DNA from: DZBG01 sp049241565
GTDB lineage: Bacteria > Bdellovibrionota > Bacteriovoracia > Bacteriovoracales > Bacteriovoracaceae
Assembly (NCBI GenBank): GCA_049241565.1
Contig: JBMLQL010000011.1
Coordinates: 39,554-103,553, forward strand
DNA length: 64,000 nucleotides
Reading direction: 5' to 3'
Positions 42,786 to 51,390 of this stretch are shown here, one piece after another. The notes beneath the pieces were generated by a model, which saw nothing but the letters and a program-made list of their open reading frames with translations, made no database searches and was not told the origin of the DNA. Position numbers and translations under genes: made by a program. Every line of letters starts with the position of its first letter. Position 1 is the stretch's first letter.

Positions 42786-43739
42786 ATGAAGAAAGTTAAA
42801 GTTGCAGTTATTGGATATGGTCACCTCGGGAAATGGCACTGTCAAAAAGTCGCAGCTCATGCTGAGATGGCCGAGTTTGTGGCCATTGTTGAAAAATTTC
42901 CTGCTGGTCAGGAAATAGCGAAGGCCAATCACCCAGGAGTAAAGGTTGTCTCTGAGATTTCAGAAATTATCAATGAAATCGATGCTGCCTTTATTGTGAC
43001 GCCGACATCAACCCATTTCAGTCTTTGTCGATACCTTCTTGAAAACAATAAACATATTTTTTGTGAAAAGCCTGTATGCTCAAATGATGAAGAAGCAGCT
43101 CAGCTAGCCGAGTTTGCAAAGAATAAAAAAATGGTTTTTCAAGTAGGACACTCCGAGAGATGTCATGAAGCTTGGGAAAAACTCGCCGAAGAATTATCTC
43201 AAGTTCATAGGCCCTACACTATTCGTATCAATCGAGTGGCTGCTTTTAAGGGACGTGCAACAGACGTTGATGTTGTTCAAGACCTCGCGATTCATGATCT
43301 CGATCTTTTAACTTATATTTTAAAGTTTAATCCCGTTTCAGTTCGCGCTGACGGATATAAAATTAGAACTGATAAATGGGATCATGCCACGATGGAGCTC
43401 ACTGATGCCGTTGGGTCTGTGGCCTATATCACTGTAGGAAGAAACCATGTAAAAGAAATTCGTGATGTAGAGATTACCTCAAAATCAGGAATGATCTATG
43501 TGGATTTATTTACTAATAAATATGCCATCTCTCCTTCTGGTCAATATGCAGAGGGCGTTTTCGTGAAAGAAGATAACTATGCCAAACGTGATCACCTTCT
43601 GGTTGAACACGGTCATTTTTATCAGTCGATTTTGAATGGAACGCCGGTTTTTGTGAATCTTAATGATGGTCTCAAAGCAGTTCATCTTGTGGATACTGTG
43701 TTGAAGGCCCTTGAAACTAAAAAAACGGTTCAAGTCTAA
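42786..43739 (+). CDS. Gfo/Idh/MocA-family oxidoreductase, GnnA-like by position
   Basis: A 317-residue NAD(P)-dependent dehydrogenase with Rossmann GYGHLGKWH (10-18), the family EKP (94-96) after a PTSTHF strand, and the catalytic H170-D171 in IHDLDLL. It lies 8 bases after lpxA and its stop overlaps the lpxB start. In other bacteria the enzyme GnnA of this family oxidises UDP-GlcNAc at C3, and GnnB then aminates it, so lipid A carries 3-amino sugars with N-linked chains. The position here supports a GnnA role, but no GnnB aminotransferase is in the window, so the substrate is unproven. Confidence 0.8.
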   Translation: MKKVKVAVIGYGHLGKWHCQKVAAHAEMAEFVAIVEKFPAGQEIAKANHPGVKVVSEISEIINEIDAAFIVTPTSTHFSLCRYLLENNKHIFCEKPVCSNDEEAAQLAEFAKNKKMVFQVGHSERCHEAWEKLAEELSQVHRPYTIRINRVAAFKGRATDVDVVQDLAIHDLDLLTYILKFNPVSVRADGYKIRTDKWDHATMELTDAVGSVAYITVGRNHVKEIRDVEITSKSGMIYVDLFTNKYAISPSGQYAEGVFVKEDNYAKRDHLLVEHGHFYQSILNGTPVFVNLNDGLKAVHLVDTVLKALETKKTVQV

Positions 43740-44863
43740 TGAGCAGCTGCCTCATCATCGCTGGAGAAAAGTCTGGTGAAGAGCATGCAATGACCTTTTT
43801 TCCTGAACTCAAAAAGCTCTGTCCTGAGACGGATTTTTTTGGTGTTGGAGGAGAGGATCTTAGTCAGAATGGAGTTGAGCTTCTTTATCATTTAAAAGAT
43901 TTCTCCTCGATGGGATTCTCTGAAGTCATTCAGAAAATCCCATTTTATTTTAAGGCCATGAAACGTTTGGAAGATGAAGTCATTAAGCGTGGAACTAAAA
44001 CGGCCATCCTTATCGATTTTCAAGATTTCAATTTGCGCCTGGCCCAGCGCCTCTCCAAACTTGGCGTGCAAGTTCTCTATTATGTTGCCCCTCAGGCATG
44101 GGTTTGGAAGCCAAAGAGAGCAGGTATTTTAGCAAAAACCGTTCACACTCTTTACACAATACTTCCTTTTGAGAAGAAGTGGTTTCATGATCGTGGAGTA
44201 AAACAAGTTAGGGGGATTCCTCATCCACTGATGAGAACCTACGCTAGTGAGTTTAAAACCATTCCAGAGAAACCATTTTCAACGATGAACAATGGTGTGG
44301 AACTTTTGCTTCTTCCTGGAAGTCGCAAGTTTGAAGTTCAACTTCTTCTTGAGAAATTTATTACTGCTAAAAAAATGCTACAGAAAAAAGGACTTAAGGT
44401 TCGCACCCATTTAGTAAAGGTGAAGCATCTTCCTAGTTATCTTTATGATTATTTCGCTGATGATATTGATATTTGGTATGAATCAGAGGAACTAGTCAAG
44501 GCCATGAATGCGACTCATATGAGCTTAGCGGCCAGTGGAACAGTCACTCTCAGTACAGGTCTTTTTGAATTACCAACAGTGGTGGCCTATCGTGGCTCTC
44601 TTCTTAATGAATATATTTACAATAATTTCATCAATTACCAAGGCCCTGTTTCTCTGACCAATATTATCCACGGGGAAATGGTCTTTCCTGAACTTCTTCA
44701 AGATCAGGCCCGCCCTGAACTTATGGCAAGAGAGATTTATTCTTGGGTAACTCAGGAAACTGAATATAATAGATTAAAAGAGCAATTGATGAAGACCAAA
44801 AATCTTCTTTCAGGAGAGAATTTTTCTGTTCCTGAATCAATGGCACAGGTGATTAATAAATGA
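43739..44863 (+). CDS. lpxB: Lipid A disaccharide synthase LpxB
   Basis: Joins UDP-diacylglucosamine and lipid X into the lipid A disaccharide (GT19). The 374-residue protein starts with the typical LIIAGEKSGEEHA (usual form GExSGD), then DFFGVGGEDL, SSMGFSEVI, YYVAPQAWVWKPKR, GIPHPL, LLPGSRKFEV and AASGTVTLSTGLFELPTVV (in part). The Asp of GExSGD is Glu here (SGEE). Overlaps the oxidoreductase by one base and lpxK by ATGA. Confidence 0.95.
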   Translation: MSSCLIIAGEKSGEEHAMTFFPELKKLCPETDFFGVGGEDLSQNGVELLYHLKDFSSMGFSEVIQKIPFYFKAMKRLEDEVIKRGTKTAILIDFQDFNLRLAQRLSKLGVQVLYYVAPQAWVWKPKRAGILAKTVHTLYTILPFEKKWFHDRGVKQVRGIPHPLMRTYASEFKTIPEKPFSTMNNGVELLLLPGSRKFEVQLLLEKFITAKKMLQKKGLKVRTHLVKVKHLPSYLYDYFADDIDIWYESEELVKAMNATHMSLAASGTVTLSTGLFELPTVVAYRGSLLNEYIYNNFINYQGPVSLTNIIHGEMVFPELLQDQARPELMAREIYSWVTQETEYNRLKEQLMKTKNLLSGENFSVPESMAQVINK

Positions 44864-45945
44864 GTCTCTTAAAAAAAACCTATTCTCAATATTTTAAGAA
44901 GCCTCTCTTAACACCATTTAGTTTTGCGTGGGAGTGGATCTATCGAATTCGTCGCTCATTTTATGAGTACGGTCTTTTTTCAAAAACAACATTTAAAGTG
45001 CCTGTTATTTCAGTCGGAAATCTCACATTCGGTGGGACAGGGAAAACGCCTACTATTATTTGGTTAGCAGAATTTTTTGCTCAAAGGGATAAAAATCCAG
45101 TTGTTCTCACTCGTGGTTACCGCGGACAACTTGAGCATTCATCAGGTCTCCTTGTTTCTGGCCAGAAATTTCGCTTAAACCCATTTGATTATGGTGATGA
45201 GCCTTTGATGATTTCTAATAAAATGAGTCGTGGAGCAGTCATCGTTGGGAAAAAACGAGCTCAGAATTTATTGAAATATTTTCATCAAGTGAAACCAGAT
45301 GTTGTTCTTCTTGATGATGGATTTCAGCATCTTCAAATTCATCGCTCACTTAATATTCTGCTTTTTGATGCAACTATGCCTTTTTCTCGATACGAAGTGG
45401 CGCCTCTTGGGTATTTAAGAGAGGGGATGACGGCCTTAAAAGATGCCGATGCTATTATTATTTCAAGAGCTGATCTTGTAACGAGTGAAACACTAGATAG
45501 TTTAAAGAACTTACTTCAAAAGTATTATCATCATAAACTTCCTATTGCCCTGACGAGCTATCATCCAGTGGGAGTGTTTGATGTGCATGATAAATACATC
45601 TATTCCACTCATGAACTTAAAGGCAAAAAGGCCATTGCTGTCACTGCTATTGCTAATCCTGCGTCTTTTTATCAGAATTTAGTAAGCTATGGCATTGAGG
45701 TTGTCGAAAAGGCGAGCTTTCCAGACCATTATTTCTTCAAACCGGAAGATATTAACGATCTTCTCTTAAAAGCAGCTCAACATTCGGCCATTATCCTCTG
45801 TAGTGAGAAGGATATTGTTAAAATGAAGAGAGTTTCTCTCGATTCCAGACTTCTTTTTATTAAAGTGAAGCTTGATTTTATCAGTGGAGAAGCCGAGCTC
45901 TCTTCTGCGCTAAGCAAAGTTCTCCATCTTGATTCAACCACTTGA
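44860..45945 (+). CDS. lpxK: Tetraacyldisaccharide 4'-kinase LpxK
   Basis: Phosphorylates the lipid A disaccharide at 4'. The 361-residue protein has an N-terminal membrane-associated helix (about 20-40), the P-loop GNLTFGGTGKTP (53-64), the TRGYRG motif, GDEPLM and DDGFQH, all LpxK hallmarks. Starts at ATGA overlapping lpxB. No LpxC, LpxH/LpxI, WaaA or MsbA is in the window, so the pathway is completed elsewhere. Confidence 0.95.
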   Translation: MSLLKKTYSQYFKKPLLTPFSFAWEWIYRIRRSFYEYGLFSKTTFKVPVISVGNLTFGGTGKTPTIIWLAEFFAQRDKNPVVLTRGYRGQLEHSSGLLVSGQKFRLNPFDYGDEPLMISNKMSRGAVIVGKKRAQNLLKYFHQVKPDVVLLDDGFQHLQIHRSLNILLFDATMPFSRYEVAPLGYLREGMTALKDADAIIISRADLVTSETLDSLKNLLQKYYHHKLPIALTSYHPVGVFDVHDKYIYSTHELKGKKAIAVTAIANPASFYQNLVSYGIEVVEKASFPDHYFFKPEDINDLLLKAAQHSAIILCSEKDIVKMKRVSLDSRLLFIKVKLDFISGEAELSSALSKVLHLDSTT

Positions 45946-45990
45946 TCCATTAGAATAAAGGTATCTCTTTAATTTAAGACGAGGGCCTTT

Positions 45991-47046
45991 GTGAAATTTT
46001 TATACTTGTGCTTTTTACTCATCCTTTCATCAGGCTGTTCATGGAAACAAAAAGAGTTCATGAAAATGTTGGATTCAGATAAGGAAACACAAGGTCCTCA
46101 AGTTGAAGCTTCTGCAGAAATTTTAGAAAAATTCGAAGTGACTGAGGCCAAAGTTGAACCAACACCACCAGCTGTTGTGCCTGCTGCAAGAATTGAAACT
46201 AAAAATAAGACCGTCACAAAAAAGTCTATCCCTCGGCCATTAGTGGTCAAACCGAAAGTTGAAACACCTGCCAAAAAAGTTTCTAAACTGCCTGCAGATT
46301 ATCCTCCTGAGTATGCGGAGATTAATAAAAAAGCACAGGCCACTTGGAAGCAGTATCAATCTCGCCACAGAGTAGGAGAGAAAACTTATCTTGATATTCA
46401 CTATCTCGGAATGACGGTGGGCAAGATCATGCTCACCAATAAAGGTCTTAAAAATATTAAGGGCCAGGATGTATGGCATCTTCATTCACGATTTAAATCA
46501 GCGCCATTTTATAGCTCGATCTATGAACTCGATGACACTGTTGATACTTATGTTACAAAAGAAAATTTCCTCAGTGTGAGATACAGTCTGATTCAGCGTG
46601 AGAGCAAGCAAAACATTGATGATCTTCAGCTTTTCGATCGAGATCAGTTAAAAACATTTTGGTTTTATAAGATGGTTCGTCCGGATAAAACAAAAGTAAA
46701 AAATGAAGAAAAACCAATTCCTGCTCTCAGTTTAGACCCTTTTTCTGTAGTTTTTTTCTTTCAAGGTCTTCCTCTTAAAGACGGTGATGTTTATGAAATA
46801 CCTATCATCAATAAAGGTAAAGTTCTCATACTGAAATCCGAAGTTGAAGGAAGAGAAACTATTGAAACAGAAATTGGAAAACGTAAAGCTGTTCGCCTTC
46901 ATGCCATGACAAAATATACCGGGGATCATCTCAAAAGTGGTGATATGACTTTTTGGTTTTCAGATGATGCAAACCGAACACTCCTTAAGGCCCAGGCAAA
47001 AATTAAAATTGGCTCAGTCACTGCTGATGTCGTGGAAGCTGAATAA
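45991..47046 (+). CDS. Lipoprotein with DUF3108 domain
   Basis: A 351-residue lipoprotein (lipobox LSSGC, Cys16), a Pro/Val/Lys-rich linker to about residue 105, and a C-terminal beta-rich DUF3108-like domain (YLDIHYLGMTVGKIML, SSIYELDDTVDTYV, FFFQGLPLKDGDVYEIP, ending in a KAQAKIKIGSVTADV strand). DUF3108 proteins are periplasm-facing and linked by context to envelope or lipid transport; function unknown. GTG start 45991 gives the proper signal peptide. The stop overlaps the next start (TAATG). Confidence 0.8.
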   Translation: MKFLYLCFLLILSSGCSWKQKEFMKMLDSDKETQGPQVEASAEILEKFEVTEAKVEPTPPAVVPAARIETKNKTVTKKSIPRPLVVKPKVETPAKKVSKLPADYPPEYAEINKKAQATWKQYQSRHRVGEKTYLDIHYLGMTVGKIMLTNKGLKNIKGQDVWHLHSRFKSAPFYSSIYELDDTVDTYVTKENFLSVRYSLIQRESKQNIDDLQLFDRDQLKTFWFYKMVRPDKTKVKNEEKPIPALSLDPFSVVFFFQGLPLKDGDVYEIPIINKGKVLILKSEVEGRETIETEIGKRKAVRLHAMTKYTGDHLKSGDMTFWFSDDANRTLLKAQAKIKIGSVTADVVEAE

Positions 47047-48215
47047 TGCGTGAGAGAATTCGGTTATCCGACTTAAATATTCTCTATATTTGTCTCTCCC
47101 TAGAATGGGGGACTACTGAGCGTCGCTGCCTCAGTGATGCTGTCTATTTTAGAAATACCGGCGGAGCGGCGTTTATTCTGTGTCGCCAAAATTCACTCAT
47201 TGATAAAGAAGCTGAGAAAGAAGATATTCCGCGACTTTATTTTCCCACATCGCTAAATCAGTTTCGACAGTCCCTGAATTTTTATTTTCAAGTGGAACAA
47301 ATTCTCAAAAAACATCAATTTGATGTCATCCACACTTATAGTGTGGAAACGGTAATACCCCTAGGAGCTGCTCTTCGCTCTAGTACGCATATTCCGCTTA
47401 TTCTCACTTTTAATGAGAATGTGCCACTGAAAAAAAAACTTTTTATCGAAAAATTTTTTTTAAAGCGTCTTGATAGTGTTTTTACTTTTTCATCTCATAT
47501 CCAAGATCTTGCTCATGAGGCTTTTCCTATTTCTATTCGAAAGATTCATACATTGGGCCTTGGCCTTGAGGCGATGGTTGTTGAGAAAATGCCGTCTGAG
47601 TTAGTTCAAGTGAAGCTTGGAATGTTTGTGGATCGCACGACGACTATGAGACTGATGCAAGGATTTGCAGAGTGCATTCCAGGAATTCTTCAACTCTTTC
47701 ACGATAAGATGCCTGACTTTAAATTGGTTTTTACATTTATCAGTGATCGCAATTGGTTTGATCATCCGCTTTATAATCCTATGAAGCGGATGTATTTGGA
47801 GAGAGGACTAGAAAATCATATTAGTTTTGAGACCAAGTCCCTTAGACCTCAAAGTTTTAGAGATATTCACCTCTATATTGGACTGCCTCATCAGGAACTT
47901 TTAAGCGATATTGATGTTCTTGCCTTGCTTGGTCAGACTCCGGTTCTTTTGCCTCGAACCTCTTCTCGTCAGCTTTTAACCTCGGGCGGAAAGATTGGTG
48001 AAACCTATTACCCAGGAGATGGGAGAGAGCTGAAAGAGAAAACCCTAAAAATATTCGCTAATTACGAGTACTATATGGATCAGCTTATGGCCTTGGCGCC
48101 AGATTTGATGGATTTTCATAGTGCCGATCGCTACTCTGAAGCGATTTATTCCCAGTATGAAAGGCTTTACGCCCAGCGGCTTCGCTACTCTCAAGTCAGA
48201 CGTAAGCTCGCTTAA
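47046..48215 (+). CDS. Glycosyltransferase-like protein (GT-B fold, GT4-like)
   Basis: A 389-residue protein whose first half follows the GT4 N-domain pattern (LNILYICLSLEWGTTERR, FDVIHTYSVETVIPLGAAL, LILTFNENVP, VFTFSSHIQDLA). The second half has alternating strands and helices expected of a nucleotide-sugar domain, but the E-x7-E motif and Gly-rich loop are not clear (SDIDVLALLGQTPVLLPRTS sits at that place). It may be a divergent lipopolysaccharide glycosyltransferase; location at the end of the lpx block supports that. One-base overlap with the DUF3108 gene. Confidence 0.65.
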   Translation: MRERIRLSDLNILYICLSLEWGTTERRCLSDAVYFRNTGGAAFILCRQNSLIDKEAEKEDIPRLYFPTSLNQFRQSLNFYFQVEQILKKHQFDVIHTYSVETVIPLGAALRSSTHIPLILTFNENVPLKKKLFIEKFFLKRLDSVFTFSSHIQDLAHEAFPISIRKIHTLGLGLEAMVVEKMPSELVQVKLGMFVDRTTTMRLMQGFAECIPGILQLFHDKMPDFKLVFTFISDRNWFDHPLYNPMKRMYLERGLENHISFETKSLRPQSFRDIHLYIGLPHQELLSDIDVLALLGQTPVLLPRTSSRQLLTSGGKIGETYYPGDGRELKEKTLKIFANYEYYMDQLMALAPDLMDFHSADRYSEAIYSQYERLYAQRLRYSQVRRKLA

Positions 48216-48219
48216 TCCT

Positions 48220-48248
48220 TTGACTTAAATCCTTAATAAGCTTATAAA
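48220..48248 (+). promoter_or_regulatory. Strong promoter of rpsA
   Basis: TTGACT (48220-48225), 17-base spacer, TATAAA (48243-48248), 46 bases before the rpsA start. Closest match to a consensus sigma-70 promoter noticed in the window, as expected for a ribosomal gene. Confidence 0.75.
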
Positions 48249-48294
48249 AGACGCTCTTCAGTAGAAGAATTAATGCCAGTTTAAGGAGGCCAAT

Positions 48295-50031
48295 ATGGCC
48301 ACTACTAAAACAACAACTCCCAAATCTTTTGAGGTTCCAGCTTGGCTCAAAGGGTTTGACTTCGTCATTGGCGAAGAGACAGAAACACAAGTTAAAAATG
48401 AATTCTCAGATTTGATGAATTCAGACTCAGCGAAGAACTTTGCCGAAGGTGAAGTATTCATGGGGAAAGTTGTTAACATGAACGATGAATTCGTTACTGT
48501 TGACATTGGTTACAAGCAAGAGGGACTTGTTCTCGCTCGCGAATTCCGTAACTACGATGGTTCTCTTAAAGTTAAAGTTGGAGATGAAATCCAAGTTTAT
48601 CTTGAGAAGCTTGAGTCAGCTATGGGTAACCTTGTTCTTTCAAAAGACAAAGCCGAAATTCTTAAAGCATGGGATAAAATCTCAGAAGCTTGTGAAAAAG
48701 GTGAGCCAGTTGAAGGTACAGTTATCGCCAAAGTTAAAGGCGGTCTATCAGTTGATATCGGTGTTAAAGCGTTCCTTCCAGGATCACAAATTGACATCCG
48801 TCCAGTTAAGAACCTTGATAAGTACATTGGTAAAACAATGGAATTCAAAGTTATTAAATTCAACAAGAAACGTGGAAACATTGTTCTTTCTCGTCGTGCA
48901 ATTCTAGCTGAAGAGCGCGGTAAGATGAGAGATGAGACTCTTACACAAATTCAAGAAGGTATGATCGTGAAAGGTATTGTGAAAAACATTACTGATTACG
49001 GTGCGTTTATCGATCTTGGTGGTGTTGATGGTCTACTTCACATTACTGATATGTCTTGGGGACGTGTGAAACATCCTTCTAACCTTCTTGGTGTTGGTGA
49101 TGAAGTTGATGTTAAGATTCTTAAGTACGATGCTTCTAAAGAGCGCGTATCTCTTGGTCTTAAACAAGTTCAAGCAAACCCTTGGGAATCTGCTAAAGAC
49201 AAGTATATGCCAGGTTCAAAAGTTACTGGAGAAATCGTATCTGTTAAAGATTACGGAATCTTCGTTGAGCTTAACGATGGTATCGAAGGTCTAATCCACG
49301 TTTCAGAAATGAGCTGGACTAACAAAAAATCATCGAACAAAAACTACAACGTTGGTGACAAAGTTGAAGCTGTTGTTCTTGAAGTTGATGTTGAAAATAA
49401 GAGAATCTCCCTTGGTCTTAAGCAACTTCAACCAAACCCATGGGATGATATGGTTGCAAAATACCCTCTTGGCAAAGCTGTTGAAGGGACAATTAAAGCA
49501 ATCGTTGATTTCGGAATTTTCGTAGACGTTGGTGAAGAAGTAGATGCTTTAATCCACGTTTCTGATATTTCTTGGACTAAGAAGAACGTAAACGTTGCTG
49601 AAGAGTTCAAAGCTGGACAGAAAGTTAAAGGTGTTGTTCTAACTGTTGATAAAGAAAACCAAAAATTCTGTCTTGGACTTAAACAACTTGAAGAAGATCC
49701 ATGGAAACGTATCGAAGATCGTATGCCAGTGGGTTCAGTAATCGAAGGTGAAATCGTTCGTCTTACTGACTTCGGTGTTTTCGTTGAGCTTGAAACAGGT
49801 ATCGAAGGTCTAGTACACATCTCAGAAATTTCTGAAGAGCGCGTAGAAAAGCCATCTGATAAAGTTGCTAAAGGTGATAAAGTTAAGTCTGTAATCATCT
49901 CTATCGACAAAGCTGCTAAGAAAATTGCACTTTCTATTAAAGCAGTCACTTCTGGTGACTACAAGAATTATGCACAAGATAGCCTTAAGCCATCTACTCT
50001 TGCAGACAAACTTAAAGGTTTCAAAGTTTAA
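48295..50031 (+). CDS. rpsA: 30S ribosomal protein S1
   Basis: Binds mRNA and helps start translation. The 578 residues contain six S1 OB-fold repeats, each with a V-DFGIFV/DYGAFIDL type core (e.g. ITDYGAFIDLGGVDGLLHI, KDYGIFVELNDGIEGLIHV, TDFGVFVELETGIEGLVHI), the last four being near-identical in pattern. The start has a textbook AAGGAGG 6 bases before ATG 48295. Codon use is visibly different from the neighbours, with GTT, CTT, AAC and GCT favoured and few GGCC contexts, consistent with high expression. Monocistronic with its own promoter and terminator. Confidence 0.98.
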   Translation: MATTKTTTPKSFEVPAWLKGFDFVIGEETETQVKNEFSDLMNSDSAKNFAEGEVFMGKVVNMNDEFVTVDIGYKQEGLVLAREFRNYDGSLKVKVGDEIQVYLEKLESAMGNLVLSKDKAEILKAWDKISEACEKGEPVEGTVIAKVKGGLSVDIGVKAFLPGSQIDIRPVKNLDKYIGKTMEFKVIKFNKKRGNIVLSRRAILAEERGKMRDETLTQIQEGMIVKGIVKNITDYGAFIDLGGVDGLLHITDMSWGRVKHPSNLLGVGDEVDVKILKYDASKERVSLGLKQVQANPWESAKDKYMPGSKVTGEIVSVKDYGIFVELNDGIEGLIHVSEMSWTNKKSSNKNYNVGDKVEAVVLEVDVENKRISLGLKQLQPNPWDDMVAKYPLGKAVEGTIKAIVDFGIFVDVGEEVDALIHVSDISWTKKNVNVAEEFKAGQKVKGVVLTVDKENQKFCLGLKQLEEDPWKRIEDRMPVGSVIEGEIVRLTDFGVFVELETGIEGLVHISEISEERVEKPSDKVAKGDKVKSVIISIDKAAKKIALSIKAVTSGDYKNYAQDSLKPSTLADKLKGFKV

Positions 50032-50058
50032 TTTAAACTTACAGATTCGATAAGTCAG

Positions 50059-50088
50059 AAGGGCCCCTTTATGGGGCCCTTTTTTTTA
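50059..50088 (+). terminator. Terminator of rpsA
   Basis: Nine-bp stem AAGGGCCCC/GGGGCCCTT (50059-50067 and 50073-50081), TTTAT loop, T-run to 50087. Confidence 0.93.
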
Positions 50089-50185
50089 TGTGCCGCTAGA
50101 TTGGTATTGATACCTTTTATAATGACCATTCAAGTAGCTAAGATGGAGAGAAACCTTTTAATGGTGGATAACGTTTTTTAGATTT

Positions 50186-50683
50186 CTAGTTATCTCTATA
50201 AGCCGTCGGATATCGACAGATAAACTCTTTATCGATCATGGATTGTATGCATCGACTAGAGTTTTTAATATGTCCTACTCCACCAGGTAAAGCTTCACAT
50301 TTTGAAATCATTTTTAGAAAATTGTCGCCTTTTTCACCGTAAGTTTGAACGTGAAAGACTAAGTCAGCGGCACTCTGAACTAAGATTGAACAATGATTGG
50401 GAGATTGTCCTAAGTCTTTTACATTAAGACACTCGTAGCGCCCAGAATTGAAGGTCTCGGTACAAAGCTGTCTATTTGACTTTTTATTTGTATATCCCTC
50501 CACTGTATTACACTGCTTTAAAAGCATCTCTTGATAATTTTCAAAATCAGCAACGGCAGTGACCAGAAAGTGATTGTTCTGGGCTTTAAATCTCATACCA
50601 CACATAACTAAGTTGCTACTACTACTACTAGCTACCGCTGTAAGGCAGTAAAATATCATAAATATTGGAATTAATAATTTCAT
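50186..50683 (-). CDS. Small secreted cysteine-rich protein, paralogue 1
   Basis: A 165-residue protein with a signal peptide (to about residue 18, AVA-SS) and eight or so cysteines in the mature chain. It is clearly related to the next upstream gene: both share a CxMxF start, DFxNYQxxLLKxCxTVxG, a C...F...RxxCxNxKDL core and a K-NSSxCI-I--KEF-C end. The fold is unknown; paired cysteines suggest a compact disulfide-bonded exported protein. Five serines coded by AGT repeats follow the signal peptide. The two genes are 37 bases apart, probably one operon. Base composition is more AT-rich than the flanks. Confidence 0.75.
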   Translation of the reverse strand: MKLLIPIFMIFYCLTAVASSSSSNLVMCGMRFKAQNNHFLVTAVADFENYQEMLLKQCNTVEGYTNKKSNRQLCTETFNSGRYECLNVKDLGQSPNHCSILVQSAADLVFHVQTYGEKGDNFLKMISKCEALPGGVGHIKNSSRCIQSMIDKEFICRYPTAYRDN

Positions 50684-50720
50684 TAGATACTCCTTCTTTT
50701 CACCTTTTTATTTGGCTGCA

Positions 50721-51200
50721 CTATTGGCAATTAAACTCTTTGTTAATGATTTTAGAGATACATATGCTTGAATTTTTAGTGTTATCTTGGATTCCTGGTA
50801 TATCCAAACATTCTGAAACTAGTTCTGAGAAGTTGTGGTGACCGTTTTCTACAATTACTTCTAGATTACGAGCTTCTCCATCTATTTTATTTTCAATAAA
50901 ACAATTTCTTTTTTTCGTTGCTAAAGTGAGATCTTTTAAATTGATGCATCTATATGAGCGTGCATAGAATGATTCAATACAACTTTCTTTATGTGAAATG
51001 TATGAAGTTGCCCCTCGAACCGTTTCGCATTTTTTTAAAAGCTGCGTTTGGTAATTTTTAAAATCTGAAAACACCGTCACAAAAGAATCAGCTTTACCTG
51101 GTATAATAAAATCCATTTTACAGAGTACTCCCCCATCTGATGCATGAGTCGTTGTAGCAATGCTGTAAAATGCTAATAGAGCAATGATATAATTCTTCAT
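50721..51200 (-). CDS. Small secreted cysteine-rich protein, paralogue 2
   Basis: A 159-residue exported protein (signal peptide to THA at about residue 20) with the same cysteine frame and conserved words as its downstream paralogue (e.g. DFKNYQTQLLKKCETVRG against DFENYQEMLLKQCNTVEG). Overall identity is modest, so the duplication is not recent. ATG 51200 has GAGGAGATTTT on the minus strand. No known family. Confidence 0.75.
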   Translation of the reverse strand: MKNYIIALLAFYSIATTTHASDGGVLCKMDFIIPGKADSFVTVFSDFKNYQTQLLKKCETVRGATSYISHKESCIESFYARSYRCINLKDLTLATKKRNCFIENKIDGEARNLEVIVENGHHNFSELVSECLDIPGIQDNTKNSSICISKIINKEFNCQ

Positions 51201-51333
51201 AAAATCTCCTCTTGAATTATCTACTTCTGAATCAATTGTATTTCATGAGATAGAATGCTAGAAATTTAAATTATCCAATGTGATTTCATTGAGTTGTATT
51301 GCTTTTTTTAGATATGAACCAGTGAGTAGTATA

Positions 51334-51361
51334 AAAAAAGGGCCAGTATTAACTGGCCCTT
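51334..51361 (-). terminator. Terminator of the Gly/Tyr-rich secreted gene
   Basis: AAGGGCCAGT/ACTGGCCCTT stem (51338-51347 and 51352-51361), ATTA loop; read on the minus strand it is followed by a seven-T run. It ends the gene at 51391-52176. Confidence 0.88.
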
Positions 51362-51390
51362 CTATTGGAGAGGTCTTCTAGGAGTAATGA

